From the NCBI RefSeq assembly GCF_900142165.1, contig NZ_FQZY01000022.1, forward strand, positions 1 to 64,000: a stretch of 64,000 bases of DNA, read 5' to 3'. Position numbers and translations under genes: made by a program. Shown here piece by piece: positions 16,296 to 23,619 of this stretch (position 1 is the stretch's first letter; each line of letters starts with the position of its first letter). Under the pieces are notes generated by a model. It was given only the letters and a program-made list of their open reading frames with translations, did no database searches and was not told the origin of the DNA. This DNA is from Hespellia stercorisuis DSM 15480. Its GTDB lineage: Bacteria; Bacillota; Clostridia; Lachnospirales; Lachnospiraceae.

Positions 16296-17555
16296 ATGAA
16301 GACAAGAGCAGCTGTATTAAAGGGAAAGAAAGATGTCGTTGTAAAGGAGTATGAATTGCCGGAAATTGGTGAGGAGGAACTTCTGGTAAAGGTAATCTCA
16401 AACAGTGTCTGCCTGTCGACCTACAAGGCGGCAATCCTGGGAGAGGACCACAAGCGTGTACCGGAAGATATCAAGGAGCACCCGGTAATCACGGGCCATG
16501 AGTTCGCCGGAATCATCGTGCAGGTGGGGGCGAAACTGAAGGAGCGGTTCCAGGAAGGCAATCAGTTTGTCCTCCAGCCGGCAATGAATCTGGATAACGG
16601 ATATTCAGCGGGATACAGCTATGAATATTTCGGGGGAAATGCGACTTACTGCATCATTCCCAAAATTGCGATTGACAAAGGCTGTGTGCTGGATTATCAC
16701 AGTGACTACTATGCCAATGCATCCCTTGCGGAACCGATGTCGTGCATCATCGGTGCGTTCCATGCGACATATCATACAGAAAACTTTATCTATGAGCATC
16801 AGATGGGATTAAAGGATGGCGGCAGTGTGGCACTTTTAGGATGTGCCGGACCAATGGGAATCGGAGCCATTGATTATGCGGTGAATGGACCATACAAATC
16901 AAAGAGAGTGGTTGTCGTGGATATTGACCAGGAGAGACTTGACCGTGCAGAGCTTCTGGTCACCCCGGAAAATGCAGCGAAAAAGGGGGTGGAGCTCTCC
17001 TATATTAACACCCGCGGCATGGAGAATGCAACAGAGACATTAAAGCAGATGAACGGTAATGAGGGATATGACGAAGTGTTTGTTTTTGCGGCAGTTCCGG
17101 CATTGATCGAGCAGGGAGGCGACCTTTTGGGAACAGACGGATGCCTGAACTTCTTCGCGGGACCTACCGATAAAAAATTGAAGGCTCCATTTAATTTTTA
17201 CAATGTGCATTACGAGAGAACCCATATTGTCGGAACCTCCGGCGGCTCCACTGGTGATATGGAAGAATGCCTGAAGCTGTCTCAGGAGGGTTCCCTGAAT
17301 CCATCCTATATGATCACGCATGTGGGTGGACTGAATGCAGCTCCGGAAACCATCGTAAATCAGCCGGATATTCCTGGGGGAAAGAAAATCATTTATCCGC
17401 ATATCGATATGGAATTGACTGCCATAGAAGACTTTGGAAAACTTGGTGAGAACAACCCGCTGTTTAAGGGGCTGGCAGAGATCTGTGAGGCAAATCACAA
17501 CATCTGGTGTGAGGAGGCCGAAAAATATCTTCTGGATTATTATGGCGCAAAGTAA
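16296..17555 (+). CDS. Zinc-type alcohol dehydrogenase, L-sorbose-1-phosphate reductase-like (YggP/SorE-like)
   Basis: The 419-residue medium-chain dehydrogenase has catalytic-zinc ligands Cys39 (SVCLSTYKAA) and His68-Glu69 (ITGHEFAG), and a nucleotide-binding Rossmann fold near residue 180 with LGCAGPMGIGAIDYA. Overall it resembles SorE (L-sorbose-1-phosphate reductase) and E. coli YggP rather than MtlD. It likely interconverts a hexitol phosphate delivered by the PTS and its keto form with NAD(P). A GGGAGGAAAAAA ribosome-binding site lies 16 nt after the EIICB gene, making this the last gene of the operon. A long hairpin follows. Confidence 0.82.
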   Translation: MKTRAAVLKGKKDVVVKEYELPEIGEEELLVKVISNSVCLSTYKAAILGEDHKRVPEDIKEHPVITGHEFAGIIVQVGAKLKERFQEGNQFVLQPAMNLDNGYSAGYSYEYFGGNATYCIIPKIAIDKGCVLDYHSDYYANASLAEPMSCIIGAFHATYHTENFIYEHQMGLKDGGSVALLGCAGPMGIGAIDYAVNGPYKSKRVVVVDIDQERLDRAELLVTPENAAKKGVELSYINTRGMENATETLKQMNGNEGYDEVFVFAAVPALIEQGGDLLGTDGCLNFFAGPTDKKLKAPFNFYNVHYERTHIVGTSGGSTGDMEECLKLSQEGSLNPSYMITHVGGLNAAPETIVNQPDIPGGKKIIYPHIDMELTAIEDFGKLGENNPLFKGLAEICEANHNIWCEEAEKYLLDYYGAK

Positions 17556-17587
17556 AATCAAAAGAAAATAAAACGTCCGTTGGAAAC

Positions 17588-17642
17588 TGCAGCATCCTCT
17601 GGTTTTATACGCATAAATCGCATAAAACCAGAGGATGCTGCA
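17588..17642 (+). terminator. Long perfect hairpin ending the PTS operon
   Basis: Arms 17588-17608 and 17622-17642 are perfect 21-nt complements (core GCAGCATCCTCTGG) around a 13-nt loop. Only a weak T tract (TTGATTTT) follows, so termination may be inefficient and the stem may also protect the mRNA 3' end. Confidence 0.65.
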
Positions 17643-17698
17643 TTGATTTTCCATCAAAAGTAAGTTATTATAAAGTGTATATAAGGAGGATTCGCGCG

Positions 17699-18061
17699 AT
17701 GAATGAGATTATGATACAACTGGATAAGCTTGGCGCCGAGAGCGCGGATGCTCTGGCACGTTTTATGGATGACGAGGAGATGTATACGAAATATATCCGT
17801 GAATTTCCGGACGAGCCGACGATGACACGTCTGACAGCCGCGGTTGAAAATGCGGATTACGAAGAAGCGGAAAAAGCAGTACATGCCCTGAAGGGCATCG
17901 TGAACAATCTTGGGTTTCTTCCACTTGCGGATGCGGCAATCGATATGCTGGAGGAGCTGCGCGATGACAATATTGAGGATGCACTGGATGCCTATAAAGA
18001 TGTAGTGGAAGAATACCAAAAATTTACAGACGTGATTCGAGAGTGGAGAAGTGCGTTGTAA
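17699..18061 (+). CDS. HPt-domain phosphotransfer protein
   Basis: ATG 17699 follows an ideal AGGAGG with 8-nt spacing and gives 120 residues. The protein is all-helical and carries the HPt signature VHALKGIVNNLGFLPLADA with phospho-acceptor His62. HPt domains relay phosphate between receiver domains in multistep phosphorelays. No histidine kinase or response regulator is adjacent, so its partners are encoded elsewhere. It sits between the PTS operon hairpin and a 300-bp gap, probably as a single-gene unit. Confidence 0.85.
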   Translation: MNEIMIQLDKLGAESADALARFMDDEEMYTKYIREFPDEPTMTRLTAAVENADYEEAEKAVHALKGIVNNLGFLPLADAAIDMLEELRDDNIEDALDAYKDVVEEYQKFTDVIREWRSAL

Positions 18062-18154
18062 TCTGTAATATAGACTTTTCAGGCTGATTTTCCAATAAAA
18101 ATCCCATATTATTATGATTTTTTTGATTCCATGTCATACATTTCCGGAAATGAA

Positions 18155-18358
18155 TTGACAGAATAGATTTATCATACTAAACTAATTGTGTAGGAAATAA
18201 TATCGCCCATATAATGAGATATAGCTTGGCAGAGAACGGGTACATTCTGCAGAAGGAAAAACTCCGTGGACGCAGGTTCAGGGAGCTTTTTATGTGAAAA
18301 TATATGGAAGGTAAAGCAATACAGAAGATAAAGTGATACAAAAGATAAAGCAGGGGAA
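18155..18358 (+). promoter_or_regulatory. Promoter and long leader of the surface-acylation operon
   Basis: TTGACA (18155-18160), a 17-nt spacer and TAAACT (18178-18183) form a plausible promoter, leaving a leader of about 165 nt. The leader can fold locally: GCAGA and TCTGC flank a 12-nt loop near 18223-18244, and an AGCTTGG...GGGAGCT pairing may enclose the rest. I could not match it to a riboswitch consensus (TPP, SAM, c-di-GMP-I, ZTP, THF or purine). The rest of the gap after the HPt gene holds nothing else that I recognise. Confidence 0.45.
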
Positions 18359-19138
18359 ATGTTACTTATGAGGAACAGAAGAAAAACGGTTTTAAAAAGG
18401 CGGGCACTTGTCGCGCTTGGAATAGTCGCGTTATTGCTGATCATATGGATTGGTTATGGCCTGACACATAAGAAACCTGAAGTAAATACAGCGAAGGGCG
18501 TAAAGCAGTTGCAGGCGCTTGAAAAGCAGAAGGTCGCGGATGCACAGGATCGAATTGTGCAGGCACAGGGCCTGAATGAAGTCAGTGCGGCCGAACTGGA
18601 GGCGACAGACACCGATGAACTGAATGCACGGTACGAGAACACCATCGTGATGGGGGACTCCGTGGCAGAGGGACTGGAAGGCTATGGGGTTCTTGACGCA
18701 TCCAGAGTGGTGGCTTCGCGTGGGAATAGCGTGGCAAATCTGGAAGAATACGAAGAAGCGGTCATTTCGCTTGCACCGGCCAATGTTGTGATGAGTTACG
18801 GCCTCAATGATCTTAAGAGTCTCAATGAAGGAGACGATTCCACCAGGTTCATCGAGGAGTACAGTGCGGGAATCGATCACCTCCAGGAACAACTGCGGGA
18901 TGTAAAAATATTTATCTGTTCCATTACACCGGTCTCAGAAGCAGGAATCGCCGGGTGGGGCCCTTTCAGTAAAACGGGTGAGTTCAATGACGCGATCCAG
19001 CAGATGTGCAGGGAGAAGGAAGTGACTTATATTGACAATACTTCGCTGGTGAAAGACTATGCGGAGGATGGAATCCATCCGGGGCCATCGTTTTATGAAC
19101 CATGGGCGGTGATGATTGCAGATCGGGCAGAACTATAG
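18359..19138 (+). CDS. Membrane-anchored SGNH/GDSL hydrolase
   Basis: The 259-residue protein has a basic N-terminus and one membrane segment (about 16-35), then an external SGNH hydrolase fold. Visible catalytic blocks are VMGDSVAEGL with nucleophile Ser101, SYGLNDL near 147-153, and DGIHPGP with Asp237 and His240. SGNH enzymes remove or transfer acyl groups on surface polysaccharides. The next genes (DUF4358, MBOAT, DHHW) make polymer O-acetylation or deacetylation the likely role. The start is ATG 18359 or 18368, both after AGGGGAA. The gap to the next gene is 56 nt. Confidence 0.85.
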   Translation: MLLMRNRRKTVLKRRALVALGIVALLLIIWIGYGLTHKKPEVNTAKGVKQLQALEKQKVADAQDRIVQAQGLNEVSAAELEATDTDELNARYENTIVMGDSVAEGLEGYGVLDASRVVASRGNSVANLEEYEEAVISLAPANVVMSYGLNDLKSLNEGDDSTRFIEEYSAGIDHLQEQLRDVKIFICSITPVSEAGIAGWGPFSKTGEFNDAIQQMCREKEVTYIDNTSLVKDYAEDGIHPGPSFYEPWAVMIADRAEL

Positions 19139-19194
19139 GATTTTTCCTATGGAGCGGAATCATAGAACCAGACGATAAAGGGGAACACAAAAAG

Positions 19195-19686
19195 ATGAAA
19201 TACGATAAAATAGCACTGGGCGTGAAGATCGCGATGGTGGTACTGCTGTTTGCATATATTTTTATGCTGACCAGTTCCAGTGCGGATAATAAGAAACCAT
19301 TAGAGAAAGTGGCAGATCAGGTGATCTCCACAAAGATAAAAGAAGATACAGGCATCCGGGAAGAAGGGGCAAAGGAATTGAAACGCTACTACAGCCTGAA
19401 TGCTGCGGATATCGACGGCTTTGTACTCTACGGTCCGGCGGGAACAATGGATGTCGGCGAAATTCTGATCATAAAAGCGAAAGATGAATCACAGATGGAG
19501 GATATCCGGACAAGTGTGCAGAACAGAATCGACGAGCAGTTGAAAAATTTCAACGGATACGGGACGAACCAGACAGAACTTCTGAATCATGCGGTCATCC
19601 GCACGAACGGAAGATTTCTGTTCTTTGCGGTGGGAGACCAGGCCGCATCGCTGGGACAGTCTTTTTCGAAAAGCGTGAGAAAGTGA
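19195..19686 (+). CDS. DUF4358-domain lipoprotein-like/membrane protein
   Basis: I take ATG 19195 (AAAGGGGAACAC ribosome-binding site), giving 163 residues. There is one N-terminal membrane segment (about 8-27), then a small extracytoplasmic domain with YYSLNAADIDGFVLYGP and repeated short strands, the DUF4358 pattern. The family is common in Lachnospiraceae beside MBOAT and SGNH genes, but no function has been assigned that I know of. Position points to an accessory subunit of the surface-acylation machinery. Confidence 0.75.
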   Translation: MKYDKIALGVKIAMVVLLFAYIFMLTSSSADNKKPLEKVADQVISTKIKEDTGIREEGAKELKRYYSLNAADIDGFVLYGPAGTMDVGEILIIKAKDESQMEDIRTSVQNRIDEQLKNFNGYGTNQTELLNHAVIRTNGRFLFFAVGDQAASLGQSFSKSVRK

Positions 19687-19695
19687 GAGAGATAA

Positions 19696-21114
19696 ATGGT
19701 ATTTAGCAGTATTTTCTTTATATTTATGTTTTTGCCGGCGGCGCTGATCTGTTATTATCTGGTGCCTGCCAGGTTCATTGCAGTCAGGAATGTGGTCCTG
19801 CTGATTTTCAGCATCCTGTTCTATGCGTGGGGTGAGCCGGTCTATGTGATCTTGATGTTATTTTCTACGATGTGTAATTATTTTCTGGGATTGGATATTA
19901 ATCACAACATCAAGGAGGACCGCAGGCGGGAAGCGGGAAGAACCCTGATATTTGCGATTGTCTTTAATTTGTTCATTCTCGGATATTTCAAGTACGCAGG
20001 GTTTCTGATATCTAATCTGAATGCCATTCTACCGGTTGACATTCCGTTTAAAGAACTGCCCCTGCCGATTGGAATCTCGTTTTATACATTTCAGACAATG
20101 TCTTATATCATCGATTTGTACCGCGGGAAGGTCGGCGTGCAGAAAAGCTATATGCGGTTTGCACTGTACGTGACCATGTTCCCACAGTTGATCGCAGGTC
20201 CGATTGTGCGCTATGACGACGTAGAAAAACAGCTGGCGGACAGGCAATATTCACTGACAAAGTTTGGAAACGGCGCGGCAAGGTTTATTGTGGGAATGGG
20301 AAAAAAAGTGTTTCTGGCCAACAATATCGGCGTTGTGTGGACCGATATTTCTGCCACGGCTCCGGAGCATCTGTCGGCGTTGGCTGCCTGGATTGGGATC
20401 ATTGCCTATACATTTCAGATTTATTTTGATTTCAGCGGCTATTCCGACATGGCAATCGGTCTCGGGAAAATGTTTGGATTTGAGTTCCTCGAGAACTTCA
20501 ACTATCCATATATCGCCAAAAGTATCACAGAATTTTGGAGGAGATGGCATATGTCTCTCAGCTCCTGGTTTAAAGAATATGTCTATATTCCGCTGGGAGG
20601 AAACCGTGAGGGAACCGCAAAGCAGATCCGGAATATTCTGGTAGTATGGCTTCTGACCGGTCTGTGGCACGGCGCGCAGTGGACGTTTATCGCATGGGGC
20701 GTTTATTACGGTCTGCTGCTGTTGCTTGAAAAATTTGTTCTGAGCCGCTGGCAGACGCGGTGGCCGGCATTTCTGCAGCACCTGTACTGCATGCTGTTTG
20801 TGTGTATCGGGTGGGTGTTTTTTGCCAGCAGTTCTATTGGCAATGCATTTGCATATCTCGGCGCCATGTTTGGTTTCGGCGGAGGGATTGCCGATGGCAC
20901 GGCGGTCTATTATCTGACAACGAACTTTCTACTGTTTGTCATTTTGATCCTGGCAAGCCTTCCGATTGGCAGGAGGCTGAAACAGAAGTTTGTTGAGGTG
21001 AAGGGCAGGGTGGGTGTAACCCTGGCAATGGCTGGGTACGTGGTCATCCTTGTTCTGACGGTGGGGTACCTGGTGACCGAGTCATATAATCCGTTTTTAT
21101 ATTTTAGATTTTAG
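19696..21114 (+). CDS. MBOAT-family O-acyltransferase (AlgI/DltB-like)
   Basis: The 472-residue multi-pass protein matches membrane-bound O-acyltransferases that move acetyl or other acyl groups across the membrane to extracytoplasmic polymers. Key motifs are EFWRRWHMSLSSWFKEYVYIPLGG and the catalytic-histidine motif LTGLWHGAQWTFIAWG, with His325. AlgI works with AlgJ/AlgX-type partners, and the next gene encodes such a partner. The start follows GAGAGATAA 9 nt after the DUF4358 gene. The polymer target is unknown: a wall or secreted polysaccharide, or teichoic acid. Confidence 0.93.
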   Translation: MVFSSIFFIFMFLPAALICYYLVPARFIAVRNVVLLIFSILFYAWGEPVYVILMLFSTMCNYFLGLDINHNIKEDRRREAGRTLIFAIVFNLFILGYFKYAGFLISNLNAILPVDIPFKELPLPIGISFYTFQTMSYIIDLYRGKVGVQKSYMRFALYVTMFPQLIAGPIVRYDDVEKQLADRQYSLTKFGNGAARFIVGMGKKVFLANNIGVVWTDISATAPEHLSALAAWIGIIAYTFQIYFDFSGYSDMAIGLGKMFGFEFLENFNYPYIAKSITEFWRRWHMSLSSWFKEYVYIPLGGNREGTAKQIRNILVVWLLTGLWHGAQWTFIAWGVYYGLLLLLEKFVLSRWQTRWPAFLQHLYCMLFVCIGWVFFASSSIGNAFAYLGAMFGFGGGIADGTAVYYLTTNFLLFVILILASLPIGRRLKQKFVEVKGRVGVTLAMAGYVVILVLTVGYLVTESYNPFLYFRF

Positions 21115-21124
21115 GGGAGACATC

Positions 21125-22294
21125 ATGAGTGGAAGAAAACATCACAGGAAAATAAACGAAAAAAAATTGTATAGAGGGCTTGCGGTGACATTTCTGTGTC
21201 TTGTGTTTGCGGCCGCAATCCTGTGTGTTCTTGTGAAGGACCGCAAGTTCTCCGGGAAGGAGAACCGGAATCTGCAAATGATGCCGGCCATCACAAAGGA
21301 CAGCATCTTGTCCGGAGACACCCAGAAGGATCTGGAAGCCTATGCCTCTGACCAGTTTCTGTTCAGGGACTGGTGGATCGGCTTTCAGTCCGGCGTACAG
21401 ACGGTTCTGGGGCGCAACGAATCCCACGATGTTTTCCGTGGAAAGGGAGGCTATCTGATTCAGGCATTTGCGGATCCGGACGAGCAGCTGCTGACAGAGC
21501 AGACCGGTGCAATGAAGAATTTTGCAGCCGACCATCCGGACGTGAAAACTTACGCGATAATCGTCCCAACGGCGTCCTATACGCTGGCAGACCGACTTCC
21601 GGCCAATGCGCCTGCGGGAGATCAGAAATCCTATCTGGATGCGGTAGCGCAGAATCTGGAGGGGAGTGGGATTAACTTCATCGATGTCGCAGATGATCTG
21701 AGTGCACATAAAGACGAATATCTTTACTATAAGACGGATCATCATTGGACAAGTCTTGGTGCTTACTATGCGTATCAGGCAGCCATCGATGATATGGAAC
21801 TTGGGGGCAGTCCGGAGGATTACAAGTCAACGCCCGTCTCCGTTAATTTTCAGGGAACACTGGTTCCGAGAAGCGGGTACGGCGGTCATACATACGATCA
21901 GATCAATGTCTATTTTAACGAAAAAATGGACGAGAATACGGTCGCTGAATATGTGGCAGAGCAGAAGAAGGTAGCTTCTCTCTACGACAGTGCTGCTCTG
22001 AAGACCCAAAACCAGTACGAAGTGTTCACCGGGGGAAACCATCCTCTGATCAAGGTGAATGCCGGTGTGGAGAGCGACCGGCGATTATTGATATTCAAGG
22101 ACTCCTACGCGAACTGTTTCATTCCGTTTATGACGGAAACCTTTCGAAAGATCGTGGTAGTGGATCCGAGATATTATTATGAGGACATTGAAGAGCTTAT
22201 GAAATCAGAAAAGATAACGGATGTGCTTTACCTGTATAATGCAGACACATTTTCAGCGGACACATCGCTGGTTCCGGTTTTGGAAAACCAGTAG
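21125..22294 (+). CDS. DHHW-family protein (AlgJ/AlgX-like SGNH acyltransferase partner)
   Basis: The 389-residue protein has a basic N-terminus, one membrane helix (about 19-38), and an external domain containing the DHHW signature at 205-208 (KTDHHWTSLGAYYAY). A later FKDSYANCFIPF resembles the second catalytic block of AlgJ/AlgX-like SGNH enzymes. In alginate and related systems such proteins complete transfer of the acetyl group to the polymer outside the membrane. It sits 10 nt after the MBOAT gene, the classic pairing. Confidence 0.87.
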   Translation: MSGRKHHRKINEKKLYRGLAVTFLCLVFAAAILCVLVKDRKFSGKENRNLQMMPAITKDSILSGDTQKDLEAYASDQFLFRDWWIGFQSGVQTVLGRNESHDVFRGKGGYLIQAFADPDEQLLTEQTGAMKNFAADHPDVKTYAIIVPTASYTLADRLPANAPAGDQKSYLDAVAQNLEGSGINFIDVADDLSAHKDEYLYYKTDHHWTSLGAYYAYQAAIDDMELGGSPEDYKSTPVSVNFQGTLVPRSGYGGHTYDQINVYFNEKMDENTVAEYVAEQKKVASLYDSAALKTQNQYEVFTGGNHPLIKVNAGVESDRRLLIFKDSYANCFIPFMTETFRKIVVVDPRYYYEDIEELMKSEKITDVLYLYNADTFSADTSLVPVLENQ

Positions 22295-22312
22295 GGGTTT
22301 CAGGGAGGTACT

Positions 22313-23500
22313 ATGCGAATAATGAGTATATCTGCGCAAAAACCGAACAGCACGGGAAGCGGCGTCTATCTGACGGAACTGGTAAAGGGGTTTCACAAGC
22401 TTGGGATAGAACAGGCTGTTCTGGCCGGCGTCTATGCGTCTGACCATGTGATTCTCCCGGAGGGGATTTCCTTTTTTCCGGTCTTTTTTCAGACGGAGCA
22501 GCTGCCTTATCCGATTCCGGGAATGTCGGATGAGATGCCCTATCAGAGTACGGTCTACAGTCAGATGACGGATAACATGCTGGAACAGTACCGAAATGCT
22601 TTTACAAAAGATCTGAAGCGGGCAGTGGAAGAATTTCAGCCGGATGTCCTGCTGTGTCACCACTTATATTATCTCACAGCGCTGGTGCGGGAATTATTCC
22701 CGGACAGGCTGGTGTGGGGAATCTGCCACGGAACAGATCTGAGGCAGATGAAAAAACACGGGATGCGGGCAGAGATGATCCGGGAAAATATTCAGCTACT
22801 GGATCATATTTTTGTGCTTCACCAGACCCAGCAGCTGGAGGTGTCCGCAATCTACGGCGTGGAAGAATCACGCTGCACTGTGATCGGAAGCGGCTTTAAT
22901 CAGGAGGTATTTCTGCCGTGCGAAAAGAGAGAGCCGCACGAGGATATCCGGCTGATCTTTGCAGGAAAAATTGCGGAAAAGAAGGGTGTCATGAGTCTGA
23001 TCCGCGCACTCACTTATCTGGACGATCCGAAGGAGCGGGTAGTTCTGAATCTGGCAGGCGGTGCGGGAAACAAGGAAGAGTACGAAGAAATCCTTGCCCT
23101 GATAAAGGAATGCCCCTGCCGCGTGAATCTGCTTGGGAAGCTGTCTCAGGAGGAGCTGGCGGCGGAGTTACGAAAGAATGATATCTTTATTCTTCCGTCC
23201 TTTTATGAGGGGCTGCCTCTGGTGATCCTGGAATCCCTCGCCTGCGGACTGAAGGTGATCGCGACGAATCTTCCGGGGGTAAAGCCATGGCTGGATCTCA
23301 ATGTGAAAGAGCATGGAATTATCTTTGTAGAGCCCCCGGCCATGAGAAATGCGGATGAGCCGGAGAAGGAGGATCTGCCCGGGTTTGAGCAGAGACTCGC
23401 CGGGGCGATTGCCTGTGCCGCAGATCAGAATGAACGGAAGGTGGACGTGTCGCACTTATCCTGGGATGGAATCTGCAGGAAAATCATCTCCGCAGTCTGA
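22313..23500 (+). CDS. Glycosyltransferase, GT4-like (GT-B fold)
   Basis: The 395-residue protein has the two Rossmann-like halves of GT-B enzymes. The N-terminal half has a glycine-rich loop (PNSTGSGVYLTELVKG), and the C-terminal half has LIFAGKIAEKKGVMSLIRAL and the donor-binding E-x7-E region LPSFYEGLPLVILESLACG. This places it with GT4 retaining transferases, presumably building a surface glycan modified by the upstream acylation genes. A GGGAGGTACT ribosome-binding site precedes it. It is the last gene of the operon and is followed by a large terminator. Confidence 0.88.
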   Translation: MRIMSISAQKPNSTGSGVYLTELVKGFHKLGIEQAVLAGVYASDHVILPEGISFFPVFFQTEQLPYPIPGMSDEMPYQSTVYSQMTDNMLEQYRNAFTKDLKRAVEEFQPDVLLCHHLYYLTALVRELFPDRLVWGICHGTDLRQMKKHGMRAEMIRENIQLLDHIFVLHQTQQLEVSAIYGVEESRCTVIGSGFNQEVFLPCEKREPHEDIRLIFAGKIAEKKGVMSLIRALTYLDDPKERVVLNLAGGAGNKEEYEEILALIKECPCRVNLLGKLSQEELAAELRKNDIFILPSFYEGLPLVILESLACGLKVIATNLPGVKPWLDLNVKEHGIIFVEPPAMRNADEPEKEDLPGFEQRLAGAIACAADQNERKVDVSHLSWDGICRKIISAV

Positions 23501-23512
23501 TAAATTAACAAG

Positions 23513-23614
23513 AAAATACACCCCTGACATAATTTGCAGGTTATCGGCAGTCTCAGAACAAGTCATCTGATCTGCCGGATGTTGTACAAATTACGTCAAG
23601 GGTGTATTTTTTTG
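23513..23614. terminator. Large branched bidirectional terminator
   Basis: Outer arms around 23513-23537 and 23587-23613 pair with few mismatches (AAAATACACCC with GGGTGTATTTT at the base). Inside, TCGGCAG and CTGCCGGA form a second stem. T tracts flank both sides, so it can stop the glycosyltransferase transcript and the converging LTA-synthase-like transcript. Confidence 0.8.
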
Positions 23615-23619
23615 CGTTT

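Noticed and set aside
17040-17657. 205-codon minus-strand ORF across the dehydrogenase end and hairpin
   Set aside because: Starts inside the intergenic hairpin, and its body is antisense to conserved dehydrogenase sequence.
18190-18358. Known riboswitch in the leader of the surface operon
   Set aside because: I compared it mentally with TPP, SAM, c-di-GMP-I, ZTP, THF and purine consensus cores; none fits. Kept only as an unexplained leader.
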